Shown one piece after another: positions 1-10,100 of a DNA stretch of 64,000 bases. The stretch comes from Deinococcus hopiensis KR-140 (GTDB lineage: Bacteria; Deinococcota; Deinococci; Deinococcales; Deinococcaceae): contig NZ_FWWU01000007.1 of the NCBI RefSeq assembly GCF_900176165.1, positions 124,001-188,000 of the forward strand, in the 5' to 3' direction. The number at the start of each line of letters is the position of its first letter. Position 1 is the first letter of the stretch. The translations under genes and the position numbers were made by a program. Under the pieces are notes generated by a model, which saw nothing but the letters and a program-made list of their open reading frames with translations, was not told where the DNA came from and searched no databases.

Positions 1-393
1 AGACTCAACGGAGTACCATTATACGTGATTAAGATGAGTTTAGAACGTGATTGATCCATGAAAAGAGCGTCAGCGACTTTACTTCCTGAGGACAACTTCT
101 AAGTTTTTCACATTCTCGCACGATCAAATCTTCGATTTCTTGAATGTCTCGTATTATTTTATTGGCCAATGGTGCTTTCAGTTTCATGACCATGGGTTCT
201 GCTGGGGAAAGTTCAGGTGTATAGGCTGGAAATGGGAGTAGAAAGGTATTGGGAGGAACACTGAGTTTCTTGCCCATGTGCTAGCCCGCTTGGTCGAGTA
301 GAAGTACAATAAGCTGTCGACCCTGAGGGTCGACAGCCCGACTGAACTCTCTCAGAGCGGTCTCCATTCATGGGATGTTAACCGTGGGAAAGA

Positions 394-1286
<893 letters not shown>

Positions 1287-1718
1287 GTAGAGCCATTGAT
1301 AACGCCGGTGTTGAGCAACCACAGGCCGCTTACCTCGAAGCGCCTAGAAGCGCTTCAACACGGGCTTAAGGCCAAAACGTCCTTCGTCCTGGACCCAAAG
1401 GCGAACTTGCTTTTCGGGGTAGGCTGCCTGAGCAACGCTCAGCGCCGCCTCGACTTTTTTATGAACGTCCCCTGCTCTTTGGGAGAAGCCGCCTCCGTAT
1501 GCGTCGGTCGAGGAACCTGAGCAGTAAAGCCAAGTCTTTCCAAGTAGCCCCAGACACACACCTCTGTCAATGCAATCCCAAAATGCTCCTGGATGTGTAT
1601 CGAGCGCCATGGGCGGCCATTGCACGCCGCCTGTGGCGTTTTCGAAGGAGGAAGAGGAGAGGCTATGTAACGTGCAATCTTCTTTCTACTGGTGGGTTAC
1701 TTGCCATAGTTGTAGGCT

Positions 1719-1895
1719 TTGAGGATACCCCGTGTCCCGAAAAACCCTCTGCGAGCCCTGACGGAAGAGGAACGTGCGACCTTGGAGCGATTGAGCCGGT
1801 CGCATCACACCGCAGCGATCGTCGGCGGCGGGGCAAAAACGATTCTCGCGGTGTCGGCCGGCATGGCCTATACCGGAGCAGCTCGGTTGTCGCCT
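1719..1895 (+). pseudogene. IS630-family transposase, N-terminal fragment
   Basis: About 58 codons match the N-terminal helix-turn-helix region of IS630 transposases (LTEEERATLERLSRSHHT, then AKTILAVSAGMAYT). The fragment is on the opposite strand from the IS630 remains at 29-1680. It stops abruptly at 1895, exactly where the IS3 left inverted repeat begins, so the IS3 element either landed in it or deleted the rest. Confidence 0.65.
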
Positions 1896-1947
1896 TGCCA
1901 GGGTTTTGTGGAGGGAAAGTTCAGTCTGATTCAGACTGGAGCGAGAT

Positions 1948-2256
1948 ATGACGACCCCTCGGCAGAACTACACCGCTGAATTCAAGCAGGAGGCCGTGCG
2001 GCTGGTCGAAGCCACGGGCAAAAGTTGTGCCCAAATCGCCCGCGACCTCGGCGTCCCTCCCCACTACGTCGTGCGCTGGAAAAAGCGGCAGGAGGTGCAG
2101 AAGGCTGTGGGACGCCCTGTATTGACGGGGCGTGGCTTCCCTGCGCGTTCTGAACAGGAAGAACGGATCAAGCATCTGGAGCGTGAACTGGAGATTGCCC
2201 GTCAGGAGTGGGATGTGTTGAAAAAAGCCGTGGCCTTCTTCGCCAAACAAAGCTGA
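1948..2256 (+). CDS. IS3-family transposase OrfA
   Basis: This 102-residue protein has the standard OrfA plan. The N-terminal helix-turn-helix (YTAEFKQEAVRLVEATG, then CAQIARDLGV) should bind the inverted repeats. A C-terminal leucine-zipper-like helix (EERIKHLERELEIARQEWDVLKKAVAFF) serves dimerisation and contact with OrfB. The gene is intact and overlaps the start of orfB in another frame, as expected for programmed frameshift fusion. Confidence 0.85.
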   Translation: MTTPRQNYTAEFKQEAVRLVEATGKSCAQIARDLGVPPHYVVRWKKRQEVQKAVGRPVLTGRGFPARSEQEERIKHLERELEIARQEWDVLKKAVAFFAKQS

Positions 2257-3132
2257 TCTTCGCCTTCGTTCAGCAGTACCAGGAAGAGTTTCCGGTGGAG
2301 CTGATGTGTCAGGTGCTGGAGGTCGGTGTGAGCGGGTATTACGCAGACGCGGGGAAGGCCAGAGCGTGTCAGAGCGCGAAAAGACCGCGCCCAGACCGAG
2401 AAGATCAGGGCGAGTCATCAGCGAAGCCGAGGGACTTACGGAACCCCGAGAATTCAAGCGGATCTCGCAGATGAGGGAGAGCGGGTGAGCCGACAGCGGA
2501 TCGGGCGACCGATGAAGGCAGCGGACGCTGAGGTCCGCTGCAAGCGGCCGTTTCGCGTGACGACCAAGGCCTCATCGGCTCACCCAACCGCAGAAAATCT
2601 GCTGAACCGAGAGTTCAGTGCCGACCGGCCGAATCGGAAGTGGGTCACGGACATCACCTCTCTGCCGACGACGGAGGGCTGGCTGTATCTGGCCACGGTC
2701 ATGGACCTGTTCTCCAGAAAAATTGTCGGCTGGGCGATGAGCGAACGTCTTCACACGCCGCTGGTCACCGCGGCGCTGAACATGGCTTGGCAGCGACGGC
2801 AGCCCGAGACCGGGCTGCTCCACCACTCCGACCGAGGCAGCCAATACAGCAGTGAGGTCTACCGACAAGCCCTGGAGCGCCTGGAGGCGGTTCAGAGCAT
2901 GAGCAACAAAGGGCAGTGTTGGGATAGCGCCGTGCAGGAACGCTTTTTCTCAACCCTCAAGGTTGAACTCGACCTGCGCCAGGAACCCGGGACGTGTGCC
3001 CAAACCCGCAGTGACGTGTTCGCGTGGATCGAGGTGTTTTACAACCGGCAACGTCGCCATTCGTCGCCCTGCTACCGTTCCCCGGTGGCCTTTGAGGAAC
3101 AAACCACCCATCCTGAACTACGCCTCCACTAA
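2208..3132 (+). pseudogene. IS3-family transposase OrfB (rve integrase), two frameshifts
   Basis: The integrase core is well preserved from about 2590 on: WVTDITSLP with the first Asp, LLHHSDRGSQYSS with the second, and the WDSAVQERFFSTLKVE block with the final Glu. The 5' part reads through three frames. FVQQYQEEFPVELMCQVL is in one, RRRGEGQSVSEREK (about 2345-2385) in a second, and QTEKIRASHQRSRGTYGTPRIQ (from about 2390) in the third. Two single-base-type shifts near 2345 and 2388 therefore break the gene unless they are sequencing errors. Confidence 0.8.
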
Positions 3133-3141
3133 ACCCTTGCA

Positions 3142-3647
3142 ATTCATTATGGGGTCGTAGTTGTTCACCAGCGGCATCATGGGCAGCCCTGGGCAGTGCA
3201 CCGCAACATACGCGCGCATGTTCGCGTTCTTTCCGGGGGACTCGGGGCTCAGCGTACCGCCCGCTTCCAGACGCCACCATTCGGACACAAGGACACCCAA
3301 CGCGCCCAGGTTGCGCTTCAAGGACGTGAAACTGTTGTCGTCCCAGGCCACGAAAAAGCCAGTGATGTTCAGGGTGGCCTTGCTCTGAGTGGGGCTACCC
3401 GTCCAACCGCCATCGAGGGTTGTTCCTGGTCTACGGCTGTGAGTTGCCACGCCCGGCAGGGGCCGCAGGGCCGAGTGGTGCCTTCCCAGCGCCAGGGACG
3501 GAAGAGCGTCGGGGTGCCACAGGGCGGTCATCATGCCCGCTTCCGAGAGCAGCAGGGCAGCGCCGCGCCCATCAGGAACGCCGCCCGGTTGAGGTGACGT
3601 CGTCGGTCCTGTAGGGCGGCGAAGACGGGCAGCGTGGGCTCGCTTAT
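3142..3647 (-). pseudogene. Truncated GH18/polysaccharide-deacetylase-type membrane protein, 5' remnant
   Basis: The minus-strand remnant has a short cytoplasmic start (SEPTLPVFAALQDRRRHLNR), a hydrophobic segment, and an extracellular part with ITGFFVAWDDNSFTSLKRNLG and PLVNNYD. These are hallmarks of the chitinase-like N-terminal domain found in large hybrid polysaccharide deacetylase/GT2 proteins. Three kinds of damage are visible: the start codon position reads ATA (3645-3647), there is a frame shift near 3560, and the IS3 element removes everything after 3142. Its start lies directly behind the histidine kinase stop, so it was once in that operon. Confidence 0.55.
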
Positions 3648-3658
3648 GCTCTCATCTT

Positions 3659-5158
3659 CTAAAAGTTGGTTAAAGGCGAAATGGCCTCCTCGCCCGGCAG
3701 AGTGACGTCCACCCGCGCGCCACCGCCCTCTGCCCGCCCCAGGTGCAGGGTACCCCCGTGCACCTCCACCACCCGCCGCACCACGGCAAGCCCAAGCCCA
3801 AAGCCTTCCACCTCGGTCAGTCCGCGCACGAAGGCGTCTGTCAGGACGCCTCCCGGAAAGCCGGGGCCGGTGTCTTCCACCCGCAGCGCCGCGCCCCCAC
3901 CAGGCTGGGCTGAGACGTCCACCAGGACCCGCCCCCCCGGTGGCGTGAACTTCACCGCATTGCCGATCAGGTTTTCGAGCACGCTGCTCAACAAGGTGCT
4001 GTCGCCGCGCACGGGAGCCGAGGCCCCGTCCAGCCACAGGTCGAGGTCGCGCCGCATCGCCAGCGGTTGCAGCAGGTCCACCGCCTCGCCCGCCAGCGTA
4101 AGCAGGTCCACGGTGGGCCCACGCGACGGCCCCAGCGGAAGCAGGCGCTGCGCCCGGGTGAGGGTCATGAGGTTGCCTGTCAGCTGGCGCAGGCGTCCCG
4201 CTGTACGCTCCGTACGTTCCAGGGCCGCGTGCCACTCCTCCGGGGGCCGCTCCCGCGAGAGGGTGTGTTGCAGGTCCGCGAGCATCGCTGTGACGGGCGT
4301 GCGCAACTCGTGCGAGGCGCTCGCAAGAAAGAGGGTTTCACGTTCGCGCTCGGCTCGCAGCGCCCGCAGGCTTTCTGCCAAGGCGCGGGCGAGGGCGCCC
4401 ACCTCGTCGCGTTCCTCCAGGCCCGGCAGCGGACCAGGCCCGTCGAGGTGCCCCACCCGCCGCGCCAGTGCCTCCAGGGGCCGCAACGCCCGGCGCACCT
4501 CGCGGGCCACCAGCCAGCCCCCCAGCACGCTGAGCAGCAGCAGGGTCATGGCAGCCACCGACGCGTAGCGCTGCATCAAATGTTTTAGGGGCAGCAGGTT
4601 GCGCCCCACCTGCACCACGACCATGCCGCCGCGCCGCGATATCACCTGATACCCACCCACCTGCCGCGCCCACGCAGGCCCACTCCCCTTCAGAAACTCG
4701 GGGTCCAGGGTGTCGGGCCCCGAAGCCCCACCCGCCCACCGCAGCTGTCCATCCACATAGACGCGCGCTGACGCCGTAATACCGCTTTCTTCCAGGATAT
4801 CGTCGCCGATATCGTCAAGTTGACTGGGCGTGGACTGCACCACCGCGAGCAGTGCGTCGGCCTGCGACGCCACCTGCCGGGCCACCGAACGCAGTTCCAC
4901 CTGCCACAGCACCACCCCCGCCACTCCTGCGAATGCGAGCAGCGTGCAGAGCAAAACACCAAAGGTCAGGAGGGTCAGCCGGGTGCGCAGGGTCAGGGGC
5001 CTCAGGGGTGGCGTTGCTGGAATGGTGGCGCATTCCAGGTGGAGAGGCAAGGGGCGGGACTCAGGGCCAACGTCTTGAGGGCGAGCTTCGCCCGCTGTTC
5101 CCTCCTCACCCTGGAGATGCAAGAAAGGCCCTCGTTCTCCGTGCTGAGACGAAGTCAC
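3659..5158 (-). CDS. Membrane sensor histidine kinase (HAMP, HisKA, HATPase)
   Basis: The protein has a transmembrane helix at about residues 61-86, an extracellular sensor loop, a second helix at 201-217, a HAMP linker, and a dimerisation domain with phospho-acceptor His283 in SHELRTP. The ATPase domain shows an N box (NLIGNAVKF), a G1 box (VEDTGPGF) and a G2 box (GFGLGLAVV). It should autophosphorylate and pass phosphate to the OmpR-type regulator encoded upstream at 5355-6023. The N-terminal 50 residues have no helix or domain, so the true start may be further in; no clear ribosome site decides it. The downstream partner gene is a remnant. Confidence 0.88.
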   Translation of the reverse strand: MTSSQHGERGPFLHLQGEEGTAGEARPQDVGPESRPLPLHLECATIPATPPLRPLTLRTRLTLLTFGVLLCTLLAFAGVAGVVLWQVELRSVARQVASQADALLAVVQSTPSQLDDIGDDILEESGITASARVYVDGQLRWAGGASGPDTLDPEFLKGSGPAWARQVGGYQVISRRGGMVVVQVGRNLLPLKHLMQRYASVAAMTLLLLSVLGGWLVAREVRRALRPLEALARRVGHLDGPGPLPGLEERDEVGALARALAESLRALRAERERETLFLASASHELRTPVTAMLADLQHTLSRERPPEEWHAALERTERTAGRLRQLTGNLMTLTRAQRLLPLGPSRGPTVDLLTLAGEAVDLLQPLAMRRDLDLWLDGASAPVRGDSTLLSSVLENLIGNAVKFTPPGGRVLVDVSAQPGGGAALRVEDTGPGFPGGVLTDAFVRGLTEVEGFGLGLAVVRRVVEVHGGTLHLGRAEGGGARVDVTLPGEEAISPLTNF

Positions 5159-5354
5159 GAAGGGTGCTGATCCGAAAGATTCGCTTTAAGAGGGTCTTGC
5201 CGCTTCCTTCTCCCGGCCTTCAATGCAAAGGGGGAAAGAGGTGAGAACACCACTCAGGGCAATTGCGGGAGGGACAAGCTCGCTTTGACCCGCTCCCCGG
5301 TGGAACGGGCGCAGCTGCGGGGGAGTGCGTCAGGCGGGGGTGAACCCACCACCC

Positions 5355-6023
5355 TTACTCCCCTTCCGGAAAGCTGTAACCCAGGCCCCGCAGGGTGCGC
5401 ACCGCATCGTCGCCGAGTTTGCGGCGCAGATTGCGCACGTAGGTGTCCACCACGTTCGATTCGGCCCCGAAGCGTCCGTCCCACACACGGTCGATCAGTT
5501 CCTCGCGGGTATAGACCCGACCTGGATGCGAGGCCAGCACCTCCAGCAGCGAGAACTCCTTGGCCGTCAGCGCCACCCGTGCACCTGACCGGTACACCGC
5601 CCGTGCGGTCCAGTCGAGCCGGAGGTCGCGCCAGACCCGCGTGCTTTGCACCTCCGCCCGGCCCCGGCGCACGAGGGCCCGCAGCCGCGCCTGGACCTCC
5701 CCGAGATGAAAGGGCTTGACGAGGTAATCGTCGCCCCCAGTGTCCAGGCCTTCAATACGGTCTTCCACAGCGTCGCGGGCCGTCAGGAACAGCACCGGAA
5801 AGGGAATGCCCTCCTCGCGCAGCTCCCGCACGAGATCAAAGCCCGACCGGGGACCCTCCGGCAGTCCCACATCCACCATCAGGGCGTCAAAGGGGAAACT
5901 GGCGGCGAGTTCGCGGGCCTCCTCGGCACAGCCTGCCTCGTCCACCGCGTACCCGGCTTCTCTCAGGCTGGCCGCTAAGGGACGGCGGATTTCGGGTTCA
6001 TCTTCAACCACCAGGAAACGCAT
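5355..6023 (-). CDS. OmpR/PhoB-family response regulator
   Basis: This 222-residue regulator has an N-terminal receiver domain with the acidic pair VVEDEP, phospho-acceptor Asp51 in LMVDVGLP, and Lys in the VKPF motif. A C-terminal winged-helix DNA-binding domain follows (LTAKEFSLLEVLASHPGRVYTREEL, then VDTYVRNLRRKLGDD, ending RTLRGLGYSF). It is upstream of the sensor kinase gene on the same strand, with about 196 bases between them that hold no gene I can see. The target genes are not evident. Confidence 0.9.
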   Translation of the reverse strand: MRFLVVEDEPEIRRPLAASLREAGYAVDEAGCAEEARELAASFPFDALMVDVGLPEGPRSGFDLVRELREEGIPFPVLFLTARDAVEDRIEGLDTGGDDYLVKPFHLGEVQARLRALVRRGRAEVQSTRVWRDLRLDWTARAVYRSGARVALTAKEFSLLEVLASHPGRVYTREELIDRVWDGRFGAESNVVDTYVRNLRRKLGDDAVRTLRGLGYSFPEGE

Positions 6024-6119
6024 GCCTCAAGCTACGCCCGCCACATCGAACTCAGATGGAGACCCCCGGTGAGGTGAACCTAAATCCGGCTTTTAGACAG
6101 CCCGGCCACGGTCCCAGCG

Positions 6120-7176
6120 GTGACCTCCACCTTCGGCCGGCCCCTGGTGGCCACGTCTACCTGCGCCGCCACGGCCCGGGAGCAGCGGCTGTTGGCCGCG
6201 CGATGGCTGGCCCTACACGGCGAGTTTGGCCACGCGTCCGCCAGTTTTGCCAGCTTGATGCTGGACGTTCAGGCCCTGACCGTGCCGGGCCTATTGGGAC
6301 CGCTGCCCTATCGTGCGGTAGGGCAGGCACGGCCGGCGGCAGGTAATCCCCTTGCACCTGCTGAAGGTTGGAGCGACTTTGCACGTGTTTTTCGGGACAC
6401 TGTGCGGGCCCAACGGGTCACGCCCGCGCTCACAGGCTGCTCGGCAGCGTTCGCGCGTGCGGCAGGTGGCGAGGTGCGGCGGGCACTCCGCCTTGGAGCG
6501 ACGCCGCACCTGGACGCGCAGCGCTGATCCTCCCGGGACAATGCGGGAAGTACCATGCGCAACAACGTTAACCGGACGCGGCGCGCGGGGTGGAGGTTGC
6601 AGCCCGAACCTCAGCCGAGCGACGCGGTGTGGACCGAGATCGAAATTCTGGGCTGCCCGTGGCTCGCCTCGCGGGCGAGCGCTGGGCTGGGTGCTGGACC
6701 CCTCACCCCGGCAGCACCCAGCCCAGCGCCGTTTTTTCCTGGCGCGGCAGGAGGGGCCGGCTGTGGCCTTTTTGGCCTGCATCCCCTTGGGGGCCCGGGG
6801 TGGCTGGTATCTGGAGGACGTGGTGCGCGCTTCCGGCGCACCGGGCGGCACCGCGGCCCTCCTCGTGCAGGAGGCCATTGCTGCGTTGCGGAAGGTACGC
6901 AGAGCGTTACCCTGGGCTGCGCGCCCCTCGCCGACCTGAACCTGCCTGGCGAGGATTTCCCACGCTCCTGGCCGCTGGAATGAGGTGCCCATGCCCCGCG
7001 CCCACTGCTCTCCCGCCATTACAACTGCGAAAGGCTCCTGCGCTTCAAGGCCCAGTTTCCCGGCACCCACTGGGAAGGCGCATACCTCCTGTTGCCCCCA
7101 CCCGCTTCCGGCAACACTGGGTCTGAGCGCCCTGACGCGGGCGGTGTGGCGGAAGGGGCCACCGGAGGCCGGTTGA
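6120..7176 (+). pseudogene. DUF2156 (phosphatidylglycerol lysyltransferase C-terminal-like) gene, decayed
   Basis: Coding-like stretches of one DUF2156 protein are spread over all three plus frames: REQRLLAARWLALHGEF (from about 6177), NVNRTRRAGWRLQPEP (from 6564), GWVLDPSPRQHPAQRRFFLARQEG with GGWYLEDVVRA (6690-6830), VTLGCAPLADLN (about 6910), and HYNCERLLRFKAQFPGTHWEGAYLLLP (7015-7100). The family transfers amino acids to membrane lipids or related substrates. At least four frame changes make the gene inactive. Confidence 0.6.
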
Positions 7177-7242
7177 GGTGGGCCTGTTTTCGGCGGTGAT
7201 GTGCCAACCCAGCGGTCAGACCGCCCACCGTTTGGCCGGCAG

Positions 7243-8043
7243 TTACAGGTGATCGAGTCGCCCGCCGTCCACGATCAGTTCCGTGCCCTGCACAAAAGCG
7301 GCGTCGTCCGAGGCCAGGAAGGCGATGGCAGCGGCAAGGTCTTCGGGACGGCCCACGTCATTGGGGTTGATCTTCTCCACGCCGCTTTTCACATTGGGAT
7401 TGTTCCACAACATCGGCGTGTCCACCGCGCCCGGCAGTACGGCGTTCACGCGGATGCCGCGCGGTTTGCCCTCGATGGCGGCGCTGCGCGTTAGTGACAC
7501 CAGGGCCGCCTTGGCAGCGGCGTAGGGGGCCACCAGCGCTTCGGTCTCATGGGCGTGGATGCTGGAAACATTCACGATGGCCGACCCCGGTTTCATCACC
7601 TCAAAGCTGCGCCTCAGAAAGGAAAAGGCCCCCAGCAGGTCCACTGCCAGCACGCGCTGCCAGTCGTCCACCGTCAGTTCAGTGATGGGCTTGAAGGTCA
7701 TCAGCCCGGCGTTGTTCACCACGACGTCCAGCCTCCCGAAACGGGCCACGGCTGCGTCCACGCAGGCATCCACCTGCTGAGGGTCCGATACGTCGCAGGC
7801 CACCCCCAACGCGGCGGGCGCCCCGGCAGCTTTCATCTGCTCGGTGGCCTGTTCTGCAGCGTCACCATGAAGGTCCGCGATCACCACCCGCGCCCCCTCC
7901 TGCGCAAAACGTTTGGCCGCAGCCAGGCCAATCCCACTTGCCGCGCCAGTCACAATAACGACCTTGCTGCCGAAGCGTCGGGGCAGGGCAGGGGGCGCAG
8001 ACGGCGTGGACTGGGCAGTGTTGGGGGAATCAGATGCAGTCAT
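7243..8043 (-). CDS. Short-chain dehydrogenase/reductase (SDR)
   Basis: This is a classical SDR oxidoreductase of 266 residues. It has the Rossmann glycine motif TGAASGIG, the NNAG structural motif, a catalytic Ser in VNVSSIHAHE, and the YxxxK pair in PYAAAKAALVSL. The C-terminal IVDGG is also typical. The start chosen is ATG at 8043: it follows an AGGAG site, and the stop of the glycosidase upstream (8045-8047) is separated from it by one base, so the pair is translationally coupled. The substrate cannot be deduced; the pairing suggests a sugar or alcohol released by the glycosidase, which is inference. Confidence 0.88.
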   Translation of the reverse strand: MTASDSPNTAQSTPSAPPALPRRFGSKVVIVTGAASGIGLAAAKRFAQEGARVVIADLHGDAAEQATEQMKAAGAPAALGVACDVSDPQQVDACVDAAVARFGRLDVVVNNAGLMTFKPITELTVDDWQRVLAVDLLGAFSFLRRSFEVMKPGSAIVNVSSIHAHETEALVAPYAAAKAALVSLTRSAAIEGKPRGIRVNAVLPGAVDTPMLWNNPNVKSGVEKINPNDVGRPEDLAAAIAFLASDDAAFVQGTELIVDGGRLDHL

Positions 8044-8044
8044 G

Positions 8045-9382
8045 TCAGGCTCCTGTCGAAGAGGTGGGTGTGGGGGACGTGGGCTCATTGCCTTGGGCGG
8101 TGGCGTCCTGGGTCCGGCGGGCATGGCGGGCCTTGTCCTGCAGGTCCCGCACGGCCTCGCTCTCCTGCTGGTTGGGAGGAAAGACAGGTACGGTCAGCAC
8201 GACGCTCTGGGTGGGGAGAACGTCACGCCACTCCGTGATGAGGCGGCGGTACGCCTCGCCCACGGGCCGGATGTTGCGGTTCAGGTCGTACAGGCCCAGC
8301 GAATTGACCGTCCCATTGTTCTCCCGCAGCGCCGTGTCCCAGTCCACCTGGTCGGTCAGCGAGTACCAGGTAAAACCCACGATGGGCAGGCCATCGTTGC
8401 GAACGCGCAGCACATTGGCCCATTCCTTGCGCAGCCAGCGCACCGCCTCGTCGCCTCCCGCACCCTGAGAGAGATTCGTCTCGGTGTGCATCACCGGCAG
8501 GCCGTAGCGGGCGTAATACTGGCCTGTGATCACCGAGTAGCCGTAGATCTCCCCGCTGGCCTCCGTCAAACCGTCGGGGTGAACGAGATGCTCGTTGGTA
8601 ACGTAGTAGTCGTTGCCCATGATGCAGTGGTGCTTGAGGTTGTTTTGCAGGAAGAAGTGGTAGTCCTCCCGCGTCATGCCGTTGTCGAGCAGGTACTCGT
8701 ACATCTCCGACCCCACCCGGTGCCCGTAGTTCAGGTCCAGCGACAGAAAGCGCACCTCGTTCATGAATTCCGCCCGGCCAATGGCGGCGGGATTCTCAGC
8801 GTGGAAGTACTCGCTGGACTCGCTCTGGATAAAGATGGCGTCGGGACGGGCATTCAAGATGGCCTGCATCCCCAGCACGTTGGCCTTGACAATGTGGCCC
8901 AGCGCCGTCACGAAGCTGCGGTCGGTCGTCATTTGCTCGTTCCACCAGCCGTACTTCGCCGAGAACAGGGCGCAGATGTACATCTCGTTGACGGGCGTGT
9001 ACAGCTGCACCCAGGGAAAGCGCGCAGCGAAAGCAGCCGCGTAACGGGCAAACTGAACCGGGAAATCGGGATTTTGAAAGTTACCGATCCAGTCGGGTAC
9101 CCCGAAGTGGCACAAGTCCACGATGGGCGTGATGTTGCGTGAGCGCAGCCCCGCAAACGTCTCGTCGGCAAAGCTCCAGTCGTAATGGTCCGGACCCAGC
9201 CAGGTGGTGTGGATGGGCGGCCCGTAGCGCAGGTACCCGACGCCCAGTTCCCCCACGAGGTCAAAGTCCTTTTGCCAGTGCGTGTAGTGCCCGCACTTGT
9301 CCATCTCGTCCTGCCTCACCCGCCCGCCCTGCACCGTGGGGTACGAGTTCTCGATGCCCGTGGCAAACATGAAGTAGATCAA
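8045..9382 (-). CDS. Glycoside hydrolase family 1-like beta-glycosidase
   Basis: The 445-residue protein is a GH1-type retaining glycosidase. Glu133 in LYTPVNEMYI fits the acid/base residue and Glu301 in VMHTETNLS fits the nucleophile. GFTWYSLTDQVDW near the C-terminus corresponds to the family's substrate-binding Trp region. There is no signal peptide. The last 50 residues are polar and low-complexity, beyond the catalytic barrel. A TTG start at 9382 has an AGAGGTG site in front; an ATG four codons in (MFATGIEN) is the alternative. It is the first gene of an operon with the SDR. Confidence 0.85.
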   Translation of the reverse strand: MIYFMFATGIENSYPTVQGGRVRQDEMDKCGHYTHWQKDFDLVGELGVGYLRYGPPIHTTWLGPDHYDWSFADETFAGLRSRNITPIVDLCHFGVPDWIGNFQNPDFPVQFARYAAAFAARFPWVQLYTPVNEMYICALFSAKYGWWNEQMTTDRSFVTALGHIVKANVLGMQAILNARPDAIFIQSESSEYFHAENPAAIGRAEFMNEVRFLSLDLNYGHRVGSEMYEYLLDNGMTREDYHFFLQNNLKHHCIMGNDYYVTNEHLVHPDGLTEASGEIYGYSVITGQYYARYGLPVMHTETNLSQGAGGDEAVRWLRKEWANVLRVRNDGLPIVGFTWYSLTDQVDWDTALRENNGTVNSLGLYDLNRNIRPVGEAYRRLITEWRDVLPTQSVVLTVPVFPPNQQESEAVRDLQDKARHARRTQDATAQGNEPTSPTPTSSTGA

Positions 9383-10100
9383 GGTCGCACCTCTTCCGGG
9401 GCCTGCTGCCCAACCGACAGGTCCAGGGTTCTTTCAGTCTCGCACCGTACCTGCGGGCCTTAACGCCCACATGAAACGCGCGCGTCCACCCACAGACCGT
9501 CAGCCGCCTGCGGGAGAACAGTCCAGGCGGCCTGACCGAGTCTGCGCAGTTTCCAGAGGTTGTTGAGGCGAGGCCCGGGCAGAGACGAGAGGCAGTTGCA
9601 CCGCGGAGCCCCTGGAATCCGCTGCGCCGCCCGGGGATCACCGTGGAGGTGGGAGCGCATGACCTCAACGTCGGGCGTACAGGAGCCCCTTCCCGAACGC
9701 ATTAGGGGGGACAGCGTTATGTTTGCGTGACATGGCCCAGGCCCCACCAGACTGCCGGGTATAGGTGCCGCACGGGTAGAAACGTGCGCCGCTGCCCTGC
9801 CCGGCACTGCACGGTTGCGCTCCTTCCCGTCACCCTGAAGCCACATGCGTCGGGAAACGGTCAGCTTGGGTGGAGCGCCTGAATTCGTCGCAGTACTGGA
9901 GCAATTCGCGCGCCGCCTCGCCCAGGACCGGCCCCCGCAGCCCGTGTGGGTCATAAACGTCTGAGAATCCGGCACCAGGACTTGCGAGAACACCGCCTGA
10001 CCAGAAGGTCAGATGTGGTTTGCCCCACGCCACCATCTCACGATGCGCTGCGTTCCTTTCCCAATAGACCGCGGAGTGGCGCGGCAAGTACAGTGACCGC
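9383..10100. other. Intergenic stretch, no supported gene
   Basis: About 720 bases between the glycosidase start and repA. Open frames exist on the minus strand but show only compositional protein sequence with no motif, no ribosome site and no family resemblance. Regulatory signals for both flanking genes should lie here, but I cannot place them. Confidence 0.5.

Larger units (their letters stand above)
1896..3141 (+). mobile_element. IS3-family insertion sequence, about 1246 bp
   Basis: The ends form an imperfect inverted repeat of about 20 bp: TGCCAGGGTTTTGTGGAGG at 1896-1914 against the reverse complement of 3123-3141. Inside are orfA and a frameshifted orfB in the usual IS3 order. No flanking target duplication was found, so the left and right neighbours may have been rearranged after insertion. 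Confidence 0.75.

Noticed and set aside
3531..4235. 234-codon minus-strand frame rich in Gly, Ala and Arg
   Set aside because: It lies on the same strand in another frame of the clearly real histidine kinase gene; composition is typical of a shadow frame in GC-rich DNA.
9716..9736. TTATGT and ACATGG with a short gap, resembling a radiation/desiccation response motif
   Set aside because: The spacing is two bases too long and the right arm is mismatched.
9460..9993. Minus-strand frame of 177 codons before repA
   Set aside because: No ribosome site, no motif, random-like composition; treated as intergenic.
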